A stretch of 64,000 nt of DNA, taken from the NCBI GenBank assembly GCA_016713785.1, contig JADJOM010000003.1, positions 1 through 64,000 on the forward strand, read 5' to 3'. Source of the stretch: Gemmatimonadota bacterium (GTDB lineage: Bacteria > Gemmatimonadota > Gemmatimonadetes > Gemmatimonadales > GWC2-71-9). Each line of letters opens with the position of its first letter. Within the stretch, counting starts at the first letter, position 1. Shown here piece after piece: positions 9,115 through 18,631 of this stretch. Made by a program: the position numbers and the translations under genes. Under the pieces are notes generated by a model, which was given only the letters and a program-made list of their open reading frames with translations, did not search any database and had not been told where the DNA came from.

Positions 9115-9689
9115 TCTCCACGAACGGCTGGCAACTCCACTCTGGGAGTCTTCTCTCTTGGACCACCGATGTGTATGTCAATGGGGAATACTGGTATACG
9201 GTGGGCGCTCCGAGGAGTTGGGTGGCCAAGTACCGACCGGACTACGGGGCCTAACTGAACGCCTTCATCGCAAAGCGTGAACGCGATAGGGGGAGCCTCG
9301 ACGAACTGACGGTGAACGGCACGCGGGTCGGTACTGTGGGAGATGCCCTGGCCGATGCGAAAGCACTTACGATCGAGCAGTGCGCCGCTGCTACTGCGCT
9401 CCAACTGAAGAAGGACGACATGCGCGAACCGCTTCGTGATCGCCTCAATAGCGGCTACTGCGGTATTGGCAATGCAGCAACGGCCATGTATGGAAGTGCG
9501 GCGCACGGCACCGTCTGGGCCGCAACATTCGGCCCTTGGACGATTCTGACCGCCGAGCTATTCCGCAGAGGGCCGTTGGGGAACATCGTTGTTCACGAGT
9601 CCATTCACTTCTTCCATCCGGACTGGAATGAGGGAAAGGTATGCTGGGAGACAAATCGGCATGCAATCGGTCGAGTATCGTGCAACTGA
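9112..9689 (+). pseudogene. HExxH zincin-like RHS C-terminal toxin, 5'-truncated
   Basis: The frame reads TNGWQLHSGSLLSWTTDVYV ... RSWVAKYRPDYGA, stops at TAA 9252-9254, then continues in the same frame as FIAKRERDRGSLDELTVNG to the end at 9689. The C-terminus holds GNIVVHESIHFFHPDWNEG, an HExxH zinc-binding helix with a nearby Glu as possible third ligand, and ends GRVSCN. Its RHS core is missing, replaced by the IS3 remnant. The CTs at 29754 and 31848 have the same layout (HExxH about 30 residues from the end, a final Cys-containing tail). ATG 9420 and GTG 9312 are possible restarts after the TAA. Confidence 0.7.
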
Positions 9690-10377
9690 CCACGAAAACA
9701 TTGTGCGGATGGTGGCTCGTGCTGGGCCTGGGTACGCTGATCGCCACCACTGGTGCGGCCCGGGGGGCAGTACGGTGCGACAACGTCACCATCAAGCGCG
9801 ATGCGCTGTGGACACTGCCCGATTCTCTGGACCCTTACGGGAATGGGCTGCCAGAGGCTCTCATCGACGCGTGGCGGGAAGAAGCGCGCCGCGGCACCTC
9901 GTCCTCGGGGACAACTGTCCCTGCAGTCGTGGAGGAGCGCTGGGCGAGGGACTCTACCAGCACCAAGTATGCGATCGCCTTCCTGGTGGCTGAGGGCGGC
10001 TACTCCGGATTGTCGACGGCTCGGGAGGCGCACGCATTCGCAGTGCACTACAAGGCCATGTCAGGCGACCCTGCGCCATTGCTGTTGATCCTACAACGCC
10101 CCTCACGGATGACAGGGTCAGCATGGCGCCAGGTGCCGCGCGTGGGCCGCTGGCCGCCGAGCAGGCACGCATCGTCTTCAGGTGCGGATGTGACGCCGCC
10201 TGGTTGATCGACGCGTGGCGCGCCGACACGTCGCCGCGAAGGCCGCCGAATGGGACCTTCAGTGCGGTCCTTGAGGCGGAGCTCATTCTGCAGGATGCCG
10301 TGAGACTATCGGAGGGGGAGTACCGATCAGTCTTGCTGGAGCGCGCCCGGGCTGCAGGGCTGCCTTGGGCGATGTAG
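9680..10377 (+). pseudogene. putative exported immunity protein, C-x-A-A-W family, one frameshift
   Basis: Starting at GTG 9680, which overlaps the toxin stop (9687-9689), the product begins with a signal peptide (TLCGWWLVLGLGTLIATTGA). The body contains KYAIAFLVAEGGYSGLSTAR and MSGDPAPLLLILQ. After a frame change near 10085-10095 it ends with AEQARIVFRCGCDAAWLIDA and AVRLSEGEYRSVLLERA. The C-terminal block matches the proteins at 29745-30530 (CEAAWLLVAY ... AMRLLGPEVRSEFL) and 31839-32546 (CDATWQLLAF). All three follow HExxH toxins, which is good context for a dedicated immunity family. ATG 9641 upstream is a less likely start. Confidence 0.7.
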
Positions 10378-11043
10378 CGCACAGGAAGAGCTGACGAGAG
10401 CGAGCATGAGGCGCGCCGGGGTAGCGCACTCCACCCGCGGGGCGACCACCGGCCGCCCCGCGCTGCGTTCCGCCTTTCGAGAATGCCCTCAACCGTCTGG
10501 TGCGGGTGGCCCAGGGCGCCACGCTGATCGCGCGGTACGCCTACGACGTGCTCGGGCGGCGCATCGCCAAGCGGGTCTACGCCGCCGCCACCGGCGGCAC
10601 GGTGGGCTTCACCCGGTTCGTGTATCACGGCGGGCAGGTGGCCTTCGAGACCGACTCGGCCGGCAGCACGATCGGCACCCGGTATGTCTGGGGTCCGGGG
10701 ACGGACAACCTGGTGGCGTTCCGGACCACCGCGGCCGCGACCGACCACTACTATGTGGCGACCGACAAGCTGGGCAGCGTCCACCAGATCATCAAGCGGG
10801 ACGGCACCTGGGTCAGGACCTATGGCTACACGCCCTACGGGAGCGTCGCTGCCAATGCGGGGTCGGGGGTGACGCTGCGCTACCGCTGGACCGGCCGGGA
10901 GTGGGATGCGGAGACGGGCTGGTACTTCCACCGGGCGCGGTACTACGACCCGGGCCAGCGGCGCTTCGTGCAGGAGGACCCGGCCGGGGTGGCGGGGGGG
11001 TGAGAACCTGTATGCGTACGTGGGGGGGCGGCCGCTGGTGGCC
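10159..11043 (+). repeat. long direct repeat, copy 2 of 2 (with 5947-6830)
   Basis: This is the better preserved copy of the 885-bp repeat. It covers the last 73 codons of the immunity gene, the junction hairpin and the RHS core. Outside the repeat the left neighbour is an intact immunity gene start, and the right neighbour is a different CT domain from that of copy 1. Confidence 0.85.
10436..10462. terminator. junction hairpin (second copy)
   Basis: A stem CGCGGGGCG / CGCCCCGCG with the same 9-base loop as at 6224-6250, as expected inside the long direct repeat. It lies 59 bases after the immunity stop and 26 bases before the RHS core begins. Confidence 0.55.
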
Positions 11044-11657
11044 CGCGACCCGACCGGGCTCGCGCCCGACTGGGAGCACTTCCGGAGCATTGCGCCACCG
11101 GAATGCTGTCACGTCGGCTACGAGGCCTGGACCAGCGACTTCAACAACGATGGCCTGGATGACCTCGATGCGCTTCTCTTCTATGTCTGGACGCAGAAGT
11201 GCAACCGTGTTGGAGGTTGCGCGATTGAATTCGAAGGGCCACGGGCTACCGAACTGAAGTCAGCCTACGAGCGCGCCAAGCATGTGCTCGAGTTGGCCGC
11301 CAACAGTGGCGGGGAGTTGGCGGAGTCGGCGAGGAGTTCCTTGAGTACCTTGCGGCGTACGAGAGCATGGGCCTGCGAGTAGTCGATGATCCAGTCACGG
11401 CGTGGGACGCTGGGACGACGCGGAATGGGATAAGCTACATTGATGTCGGGTTTCACGAGCGCCATCCGGACGCATTCTACCTGCCACTCACGATCGTCCA
11501 CGAGCTCGGCCACCAAAATACACAGCGCTCTGGGTTCTTCGGACTCTCGGAGACGTTGGCCCTCGGCTCGGAGAACGTGATTCGGGAGTTTCTGGGCTGG
11601 CCCGCAAGGGCCGACCACTCACACCACCCTATCTTTCCACGCCGGATGACTCCGTGA
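10488..11657 (+). pseudogene. RHS cassette with HELGH zincin-like C-terminal toxin, two frameshifts
   Basis: The RHS core is open from 10488 to 11003 (VAQGATLIARYAYDVLGRR ... ARYYDPGQRRFVQEDPAGVA). An extra G in the run near 10990-11000 breaks the frame before GENLYAYVGGRPLVARDPTG. The CT continues (EHFRSIAPPECCHVGYEAW, then FNNDGLDDLDALLFYVW) and breaks again near 11330. It ends with IDVGFHERHPDAFYLP, TIVHELGHQNTQRSGFFG and LSETLALGSENVIREFLGWP. HELGH is a standard zinc-peptidase motif with a downstream Glu (LSETLA) as possible third ligand. Both breaks lie in or near homopolymers. Peptidase activity is inferred from the motif only. Confidence 0.72.
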
Positions 11658-12130
11658 GCGATGTCGTGAAATGGGCCTGCCTTGCCTGCGCCATGTTGCT
11701 TCACACGAGCTGCATACAGGCCCAATCCAACACCGAGGTGGCGAGCTCCAGTTGGATTGCCGAGGCGATGCAAGCATGTTCACCGCTCCCACGGTATCCC
11801 GGAGGCGGCACCGGCCCGTTCATGATGTGCCAGAACGCCCGGGGGGATTCAACATTGCGGGTAGTCCTGAATGGTCGTGGTGAGAAGGTATTTGTTGGTG
11901 TGACGTGGCACCTCTCCGCGGAGGGGCTGCGCGCCAGATTCTCCGCGCTTCGCGGGAGCTTGAGTCGGGAATTCGGCCCCCCGTACCGCTTCTGCGAGGA
12001 TCCAACCATTGCTACAGGTCATGAATGGGCTGCGCGTGACACCCGGTTTCAGCTGGCGGTACTCCCGCCAGACACGCTCTACTTGGCCGCTATTGCGGGG
12101 CCCTCCCGCTGCGCTGAGAAGTCCGAATGA
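11654..12130 (+). CDS. putative exported immunity protein for the HELGH toxin
   Basis: This encodes 158 residues from GTG 11654, overlapping the toxin stop by 4 bases (GTGA), which implies translational coupling. A signal peptide with a possible lipobox is visible (WACLACAMLLHTSCIQAQ). The mature part has several Cys (ACSPLP, MMCQNARG, FCEDPT, SRCAEK) that could form disulfides outside the cytoplasm, and a domain of the pattern LRVVLNGRGEKVFVGVTWHL then LSREFGPPYRFCED. No family is recognised and it is unlike the C-x-A-A-W partners. The role is inferred from position and coupling. Confidence 0.6.
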   Translation: MSDVVKWACLACAMLLHTSCIQAQSNTEVASSSWIAEAMQACSPLPRYPGGGTGPFMMCQNARGDSTLRVVLNGRGEKVFVGVTWHLSAEGLRARFSALRGSLSREFGPPYRFCEDPTIATGHEWAARDTRFQLAVLPPDTLYLAAIAGPSRCAEKSE

Positions 12131-12222
12131 CCGTTCACACCTTCCATTCGGAGTGGACCGAGGCATAGGTATTCTGAGAGATGAATCGGCATGTACTCGG
12201 TCGAGTATCGTGCAACTGACCC
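12131..12222 (+). pseudogene. remnant of the end of a second HExxH toxin gene
   Basis: About 85 bases up to 12222 resemble 9603-9692, the end of the HESIH toxin and start of its immunity gene. The shared words include TCGGCATG and CGGTCGAGTATCGTGCAACT. The frame is destroyed and the piece stops exactly at the left end of the next IS3 element. It is a footprint of another related toxin-immunity module that was once here. Confidence 0.65.
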
Positions 12223-12279
12223 TGCCCCGATTTGGTGGACACCTACCTGAGCCTCCATTATGGAGGCAGGAGGTGTCCT

Positions 12280-12584
12280 ATGAAGAAGCGAGCCCGACCG
12301 TCGTTCAGCCCTGACTTCAAGCTGGAAGCGGTCCGCTTGGTCGTCGAGGGCAGGCGACCCTTGAGCCAGGTGGCACGGGAGTTGGATCTGCGGCCCGAGC
12401 AGCTGCGGGGCTGGAAGCAGCAGCTCCAGGCCCGCGGAGACGTCGCCCGCCCCGTCTCGACCCTGAGCCTTGAGGAGGAGAATCGTCGGCTCAAGCGCGA
12501 GCTCGAGGTGGCTCGGATGGAGCGCGACTTCGCAAAAAAGCAGCGGCGTTCTTCGCGAAAGACCTGCGCGGCGGTTCGCGATGA
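12280..12584 (+). pseudogene. IS3-family transposase OrfA, poly-A indel
   Basis: ATG 12280 follows GGAGGTGTCC. The protein starts MKKRARPSFSPDFKLEAVRL with the helix-turn-helix (LSQVARELDLRPEQLRGWKQ) and a coiled coil (LEEENRRLKRELEVARMERD). At the A run 12534-12539 the expected ending KKAAAFFAKDLRGGSR with stop TGA 12582-12584 is reached only by a frame change; without it the frame runs on to 13362. The run contains six A, where seven would keep the frame. This is also the site where IS3 elements normally frameshift, so part of it may be programmed. Confidence 0.7.
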
Positions 12585-13438
12585 TCGCCCAGCACCGAGA
12601 CGCGTATCCGCTGCGCCTGATGTGTCGGGTCCTGGCCGTGACCCCGTCCGGCTTCTACGCGTGGCAGCGCCGCGACCCCAGCGCCCGCTACCAAGACGAT
12701 ACCCTGCTGGGAGTCCAGATCGCCGCCTTCCACCGCCGGAGTCGGCGCCGCTACGGCAGTCCTCGGATCTGGAAGGATCTGCGCGAGGAAGCGGGCCGCC
12801 GGGTCAGCCGGAAGCGGGTCGCCCGGGTGATGCGCGAGGCCGGGTTGGTGGGGACGCCCCGGCGGCGCTTCCGGGTCACCACCCAGGCCGATCCGCGGCA
12901 GGCGCCCGCCCCCAACCAGCTGGCCCGCCAGTTTACGGTGTCGCAGCCCAACCGGGTCTGGGCGGCCGACGTCACGTACCTCGCGACGGCGGCGGGGTGG
13001 TGCTATCTCGCCGTGGTCCTCGATCTCTGCTCGCGGCAGGTGGTGGGTTGGGCGCTCAGTGCCCGCCTGGATCGGCAGCTCGCCCTCACCGCCCCTGGGC
13101 CGCGCGCTGGCCCGGCGTCGCCCGCCGTGGGGGCTGCTGCATCACTCGGATCGGGGAAGGAGTACACCAGCCGCGACTACCAAGCCCAGCTGGCTCAGGG
13201 GGGCATCGCCTGCAGCATGAGCCGGCGGGGCGATTGCTGGGACAACGCCGTGGTGGAGAGCTTCTTCGCCACGCTCAAACGCGAACTGGTGGCGGACGCC
13301 TGCTGGCCCACCCTCGCGGAGGCCACGACCGACCTGGCGCAGTACCTCGATGGCTGGTATAACGTCCACCGGCGGCACTCGACCCTGGGCTATCTCAGCC
13401 CGGCCGCCTACGAAGCGCGGCTGACCGCAGCCGCCTAA
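12581..13438 (+). pseudogene. IS3-family transposase OrfB with disrupted catalytic centre
   Basis: ATG 12581 overlaps the expected orfA stop. The start is MIAQHRDAYPLRLMCRVLAV, followed by the HTH_21 segment and the integrase core (RVWAADVTYLATAAGWCYLA, first Asp). The end GDCWDNAVVESFFATLKREL holds the catalytic Glu. Between them, 13095-13160 is read in the wrong frame (TAPGPRAGPASPAVG). In another frame the same bases give ALARRRPPWGLLHHSDRG, the expected block with the second catalytic Asp. Two compensating indels therefore remove that Asp from the open frame. Confidence 0.8.
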
Positions 13439-13463
13439 CCTAGGTGTCCACGAAATCGGGGCA

Positions 13464-15784
13464 AGCCCAGGTCCGCGGGCAGCGGCATCGATTCCGTGAC
13501 CGACCCCCAGGTGTGAAGCGGCACTACCGCTACGATGCCCGGGGGCTCACGGTGGGCGAGGTCGATGACGCATCCCAGACCAAGCGCGCCTTCTACTCTG
13601 TGGGCGGGCTCCTCGACTCGCTCCGCATGCGCAATGGCCTCACCACGCGGTTTCGGTATGACGCCTTCGGGCGGCGCACGGCCATGATCTACCCGAAGCG
13701 CGTGTTCCAGCTGCAGGAGCGGCCGGAGACGCCGGTTGAGTGGCAGATCCCCGGATGCTGCATTCGGGTCGACACCATTCCCGATGACAGCGTGAGCTAC
13801 AGCTACGACCTGCTCGGCCGGATCACCCGCACCGCCAACCGATGGGGCGTGATCCGGAGCAGCTATTTGGCGGATGGCGCGCTGGAGACCCGGGTCACGG
13901 ACCTCAACACGCTCGACGGCTCCGGCAACCAGATACACGCCATCCTCGACTCCCTCAGGTATGTGTATGACAGCGCGGGCGCGCGGACCAAGCTCATCAT
14001 GGCGGGCGAGACGGGCCTGTACAATGCCCTGGCAGGACTCGGTGCTCTACCGGTACAACGCCCAGGGCGACCTCGATACCCTCCGGGCCTGCTTCGGCAA
14101 GGCGGACAACTGGCAGGCAGGGCTGGTGATGCCACCCTGCCGGGCCTTCCGGTTCACCTGGGACAGCCTTGGCCGGCGCAAGACGATCACCTACCCCAAC
14201 AGCGCCGTGGTGACGTCCACGTATGACCTGCAGGACGTGCTGGTGACCGTGGCCGGCGTCAAGACCGTCTACGAGCCGCCCACCGGAAAGAGCGACCGGT
14301 TCGACTTCAGCTACGGCGTGGGGTACGTGAACGCGGTGGGGCGGATCTGGTCCCAGAGCTACGCCTGCAACGACTGGACCCAGCAGGATCTGCCCGGCCT
14401 CCCCTGCGGCAAGGGGGGGGCCACCCGCCAGGTCACGAACGTCTACAATATCCGGGGCGAGCTGCTGCGTCAGACCACCCTGGAGGGCAGCACCTTCTAC
14501 GGCGATACGACGCGGCATGACATCGGTGGCAACATGGACCGTCGGGCCCGCTGGGATGGGGGAACCCTGCAGCAGTACACAGTCGACAATTTCTCGACCG
14601 CGGGGGGCCTCGAACCGCCTGCAGGCCAGCAGCCGGAGCGACACCTATACGCCCTTCGACCTGGCCTACGAGTATGATGCCGACGGCGCGCGGATCGCCC
14701 AGCGCCCGACGCCGGTCACGGCCGCCACGGTCGACCAGGACCGGCGCTGGTTCTATGATGCGATGGGCCGGCAGGCGGGGTACAAGTACGTCGAGTGGTC
14801 CCAGGGCGAGGCGCGGTTGCGCTCGGAACCCCGCAACGGCTGCCAGTATGATCCGGAGGGCCAGGTGTTCCGGCCCTGCAACTACGGGGGAACCTGCTGG
14901 CCTATGAGGGCGTCAACGTCTCCCGGTTCGCCAACGAGACCTACCGCTTCATCCACGGGGGCGGCACGGACGACCTGCTGATGGCGCGCTACTCCTATGG
15001 TAGTGCGGTCGAGGAGATCTACTTCGTCACGGACGGGCAGGGCCGCGAGCTGGCCGCCGCGGACTTCGATGGCAGCCGGAATCAGGCGGTCTGGGGGGAT
15101 GGCGGCCATCGGGAGGCGGGCACCACCACCAATGGCTCATCCTTCGATGCCACCCGGATGGGCAATGCCGACCAGCCGGGGGTGTCCCTCTTCCGGAATC
15201 GCAGCTACGACGCCAACTCGGGACGCTGGCTGCAGGAAGACCCCATCGGGATTGCGGGGGGTGTGAATCTGTACCAGTTTAATGGGAACAACCCGGTAGC
15301 CTATACCGATCCGTTCGGATTGTGTCCCAAGCAAGACCTGCTCTGCCAGGTCTTCGTTTCAGGTGCCCAAGCCCTAGGCGGCGCAGCCGGGTTCTTCGGA
15401 GGGCTTGCCGAGGGCGGTCTGGAGGGCCTCGCCTGCGGGCCTGCTGCACCTGCCTGCTCACCCGCCTTGGCGCTAACGAACGCTGTCGCCGGCGCCATCG
15501 CAATTGGGACGGCGGCTGGTAAGGCCGCCGATGCAATCATGAGCGGTACCGAGCCGCTTCAGATGGCGAGGGCAGGCCGTGGCGGCGGCAACTCAGCTGA
15601 AAACCGGGCATCAAATCAGATCAAGAAGGAGTATAGGTTTACACCCGAAGGCGAGAACGCTTTCCACACAGAAATCGGCCGCCTCAAGAAATTCTACGAT
15701 GTCAAGTCACTCACCGAGGAGCAGTTGCGTGAGGCGGCCGACATCGTCCGGCAGAATGCCAAGTACATCAGGCCACCGGAGTAA
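13464..15784 (+). pseudogene. RHS protein, 5'-truncated, with unknown C-terminal toxin domain
   Basis: YD repeats (HYRYDARGLTVGEVDD, FRYDAFGRRTAMIY, YSYDLLGRITRTANRW, YEYDADGARIAQR) lead to the RHS core (LQEDPIGIAGGVNLYQFNGN, YTDPFGL). Frame changes occur near 14035, 14600 and 14890; the last open piece is 14981-15784. The CT after DPFGL has a hydrophobic pre-toxin stretch (GAAGFFGGLAEGGLEGLA ... NAVAGAIAIGTAAG). A charged domain of about 70 residues follows (NQIKKEYRFTPEGENAFHTE, EIGRLKKFYDVKSL, ending KYIRPPE). I do not recognise the toxin fold. The 5' end was removed at the IS3 element. The adjacent gene at 15788 is the immunity candidate. Confidence 0.72.
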
Positions 15785-15787
15785 GAA

Positions 15788-16276
15788 ATGCTGAACACCC
15801 GCGAGGCACTCTCCGCAGCCCTTCAGGGGCTAGTTGGCCAGCCGTGCACCGCCGTCAGCAACCCAATTGGTTCGACAATCGTGATCGACATTGGTGACAT
15901 GAGGCACGTCGATGACGCGTCGGCTGGGCACCTACAGGGATGGCGGAGGATAACGATTGGTAGTCCCTGGCGCCTCCAGACAGTTCACAGGGTAATCTGC
16001 GATTGGAACAGTGACAGCTCGCCGGACGGTGAGCTGATCGCCTCGCTGGCTGCTCTCGTAGGCGTACGGCTCGATGCTATTAGCATATCTGGGCCAGCAT
16101 GGGACATGGTCACTCACTGGTCAAATGGCTATCAGCTTGTTGTTTTCAGCGACTCGGATGACTTGCGTGAGTACTCGTGGTTCATTCTCGGCGCCGATGG
16201 CCTAGAGATCACGGTGAGCCCCAAGGCCGCCGGCGACGACACCTGGCGCATCAAACAGCCAGGAGGCCGCTCCTGA
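15788..16276 (+). CDS. putative cytoplasmic immunity protein
   Basis: This encodes 162 residues from ATG 15788, four bases after the toxin stop. No signal peptide or membrane segment is present. The N-terminal half is a beta-rich domain (GSTIVIDIGDMRHVDD, GWRRITIGSPWRLQ). The C-terminal part (VGVRLDAISISGPAWDMVTH, YQLVVFSDSDDLREYSWFIL) resembles the pattern of DUF6188-type proteins often found beside polymorphic toxins; that match is from memory and weak. A soluble partner implies that this CT toxin is met in the cytoplasm, unlike the zinc-peptidase modules here. Confidence 0.6.
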   Translation: MLNTREALSAALQGLVGQPCTAVSNPIGSTIVIDIGDMRHVDDASAGHLQGWRRITIGSPWRLQTVHRVICDWNSDSSPDGELIASLAALVGVRLDAISISGPAWDMVTHWSNGYQLVVFSDSDDLREYSWFILGADGLEITVSPKAAGDDTWRIKQPGGRS

Positions 16277-16330
16277 CCAGCCGCGGACGAGCACGAGGCC
16301 CCTGCAGGAACCGGGTGACGGCGCACCCGG

Positions 16331-16759
16331 CGCGATCGCGTGTCACGTGGGACGCGGCGCGCGAGGCGCCCGTCATTCGGATTGTCGGATCCGCGCCGGG
16401 TAGCTGCCCGGGCAGAGTGGAAAGTGAGCCCGCCCGCGATCAGGTGTTTCTCCGGAGGCCGCGCCGCAGCACGCCTCGGCTCACAACACGGATCCGCGCC
16501 GGGCCCGAGGCACACGATGAAGCCGAGTACGTCGATTGTCAAAGAGCGCCTGCCAGCTGACGGGCCCCGCGTAGCTCGATCCTAGCCCAACTCGGAGGCG
16601 TGGCCCGCTGACGCGGGCGACCCTCGACACCCCATTATCGGAGACTCGAGCGGACCCTCGGCCAGGGGAGCCGTGTAAAATGGGAGGCCAGCCCAATGGG
16701 CTGCCTCAAGCGAACAAGGGCTCCTTCGTCCCGGCCGGCCAGCCGTCCAGCATAGCGAC
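16331..16759 (-). other. conserved 3' non-coding region of the IS110 element, candidate guide RNA locus
   Basis: These roughly 430 bp after the transposase stop are shared with 21932-22358 (blocks GCGATCGCGTGTCACGT, GATTGTCAAAGAGCG, GGAGACTCGAGCGGACCCTC), although no protein is encoded. The word CGATTGTCAAAGAGCG also lies behind the second IS110 gene (19290). IS110-family elements are known to carry a structured non-coding RNA at one end that specifies target and donor, and in the IS1111 branch it lies 3' of the transposase. The conservation fits this role; transcription was not seen. Confidence 0.45.
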
Positions 16760-18029
16760 TCAGGCCGAGACTGCTTGCCGCGCCGGCCGCTCACGCCACA
16801 CCGGCGGCTCGGCCGTGAAGACCCGCCGGTCGCGCGCCACGCTGTAGAGGAGCCGAAGCCCCGAGCGCATCACCGCCACCACGGCCTTCATCTTCTGGCC
16901 GCCATTGCGCTGGCACAGCGCCTCGTACTCGGCCCGGAACAGGCCGTCCTTGGTGATACTCCGGACCGCGAACATGTACGCCGCTTGGCGGAGCAGCGGC
17001 CGGCCCCGCCTGGAGATCCGCTTGGTGCCGCGGAGTATCCCGCTGGAGCGCTCGATCAAGGAGAGCCCGGCCACCCGGAGGATCTGGCCGCTCGACTCGT
17101 AGGCCCGGGGATCGCCGATCGAGCCGAGGAAGACGGCCGCGGTAACCGGGGCGACCTTGGGGATGCTCAGGAGGTAGGGCGTCTCGGGCACCCCTTGCAG
17201 GGCGTCGACCATCGCCGTCTCCAGGCTCTTGATCTGAGTCTCGAAGAGCGCCAGCCGCTCGAGGACCAGGCCGATCTCCCTGACGCAGCCGACCCTGCGC
17301 TCCGGGCAACCCCAAGGTGGCCTTCGCAGCGACGATCAGCCGCTCGTAGGTTTCGGCGCCCAGATGGCCGCGACTGGCCGAGTGCAGCACCCGGAGTACC
17401 TTGGCTTTCGGGGCCTTGAGGAGATCCTCCGGTGTCGGGAACGCCCGGAGGATGGCGAAGGGCGTCTTCTTCGTGAGCAGCGGAAAGATCGCCTCGAACT
17501 CCGGGAACACGACCTGCAAGAGGCTCCGCAGCTGGGTCATCGCCCCGCGGCGGAGCAGCGACAGCCGCTCCCGCGCCGCCACCAGGTAGCGGAGATCGGC
17601 GTAGGCCGGGGCCAGGAAGGGGAAGCGGACGAAATGCCCCTGCGCGAGGAGATCGGTGATGGTGCCGGCGTCCTTGGCGTCAGTCTTCAAGGGCTGGTTA
17701 TGGGCGACGTCCTTCCAGCGCTTGGTGTGGGCGGGCAGCACGCTCACCACGGGAACGCCGAGCTGGGCCAGGAAGTGGGCGAAGGTGAAGCCGTAATTGC
17801 CGGCGAACTCGATCCCGACGAGGATCGTGGAAGGCGTGGCACTGGGGGCTTGCTGGCTGAGGAACGCCACCGCCGCCTCAAACCCCTGGCGGGTGGTGGG
17901 AAAGCTGAACGGCTTGCAGTCTGCCTGGCCCTTGGGCCGGACGACCAAGGTGTGAGAGAACTTGCCGGCATCGACGCCGACCACGGCGGCGGCCGTCTGG
18001 GCGCGCTCGCGCCGGGGGAAGGAGATCAT
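16760..18029 (-). pseudogene. IS110-family transposase, frameshifted
   Basis: Starting at ATG 18029, the RuvC-like DEDD domain reads AAAVVGVDAGKFSHTLVVRP (Asp), ILVGIEFAGNYGFTFAHFL (Glu) and LKTDAKDAGTITDLLAQG (two Asp). The frame changes near 17305 (LGLPGAQ should become PERRVGCVREIGLVLERL). The C-terminal Tnp_20 domain continues with TPYLLSIPKVAPVTAAVFLG, GILRGTKRISRRGRPLLRQA (the Ser-containing region) and ends RPARQAVSA. The repaired length of about 420 residues is usual for the family. Only one indel, at a C/G run, separates it from an intact gene. Confidence 0.85.
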
Positions 18030-18125
18030 GGGAGCACTCCGGGTTAGGGGTGCTCCGAGGGTGCGCCGGCCGGGGCCGGCGGGCTAGGAGCTGGTGGTCA
18101 CCCTCCACCCCCATCGGGCAATAGG

Positions 18126-18605
18126 GGTGTCACGTTCACGGATCCTTTTGGATTGAAGGCCGATACCGTTGAGATCGGATGCCGATCTGTCGAGGGGCTT
18201 GAGGGAGCAGCACAGCACTGCGCGGTGCGTGTGCACAATGAGAAAGTTGACAAGACATTCGAGCTTCTCAACGTGGGTGGACGAAACGTCATCGGTACTG
18301 CCCCAGCTGATCAAGTGGCAAGGTATGCCGGGAGCTGGGTCGTTTCGGAGGCCCCAGACGGCATGACCTCTCAGCAGTACGATAACGCCGTGTTGAGCAA
18401 TGCGTCCACCATCGCGGTCGAGAGAAACGGGGCGAGGTACAGCCCCTTTGGAGGATCCAACTCGAATCGCTATGTGTACGACGTAGTCACGAGCAGCGGC
18501 GGGCAAGTGCCCGCTGGGGCGCTCTCCGGACGGACAGGGGTCGCGCCTGGTCTTTGTGGTGGGGTCGGGCTGATGACTGGGGGCAACTGCTCAGTCCGCC
18601 ACTAG
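18126..18605 (+). pseudogene. RHS C-terminal toxin fragment, 5' end removed by IS110
   Basis: An open frame of 159 residues begins with the last RHS core motif (GVTFTDPFGL) directly at the IS110 end and has no start codon of its own in that frame before TTG 18150. The CT contains GCRSVEGLEGAAQHCAVRVH, a beta-type stretch (KTFELLNVGGRNVIG) and RYSPFGGSNSNRYVYDVVTS, then GLCGGVGLMTGGNCSVRH. The His-Cys and the NSNRYVYD segment recall papain/NlpC-like cysteine hydrolase toxins, but I cannot assign a catalytic triad. It is complete at the 3' end and followed by a membrane immunity candidate. Confidence 0.55.
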
Positions 18606-18631
18606 GTCTACTCCGAGCGCGAGAGGTCGAC

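Larger units (their letters stand above)
12223..13463 (+). mobile_element. IS3-family insertion sequence
   Basis: A 1241-bp element with terminal inverted repeats TGCCCCGATTTGGTGGACAC at 12223 and the matching reverse complement ending at 13463 (one mismatch over the first 20 bases). It contains orfA and orfB in overlapping frames. No clear target duplication is visible. It separates a toxin remnant on its left from the interior of a different RHS gene on its right, so the two flanks were probably joined by recombination through the element. Confidence 0.85.
16300..18125 (-). mobile_element. IS110-family insertion sequence (copy 1)
   Basis: The transposase gene (16760-18029) has a long non-coding region of about 430 bp on its 3' side that is conserved in the remnant at 21932-22470, and only about 95 bp on its 5' side. 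The left boundary is approximate; similarity to the remnant starts near 16331. The right boundary is near 18125, where an RHS frame (VTFTDPFGL) resumes. TGTCACGT occurs near both ends (16339 and 18128), possibly related to the target. A long 3' non-coding end fits the IS1111-like branch. Confidence 0.7.
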
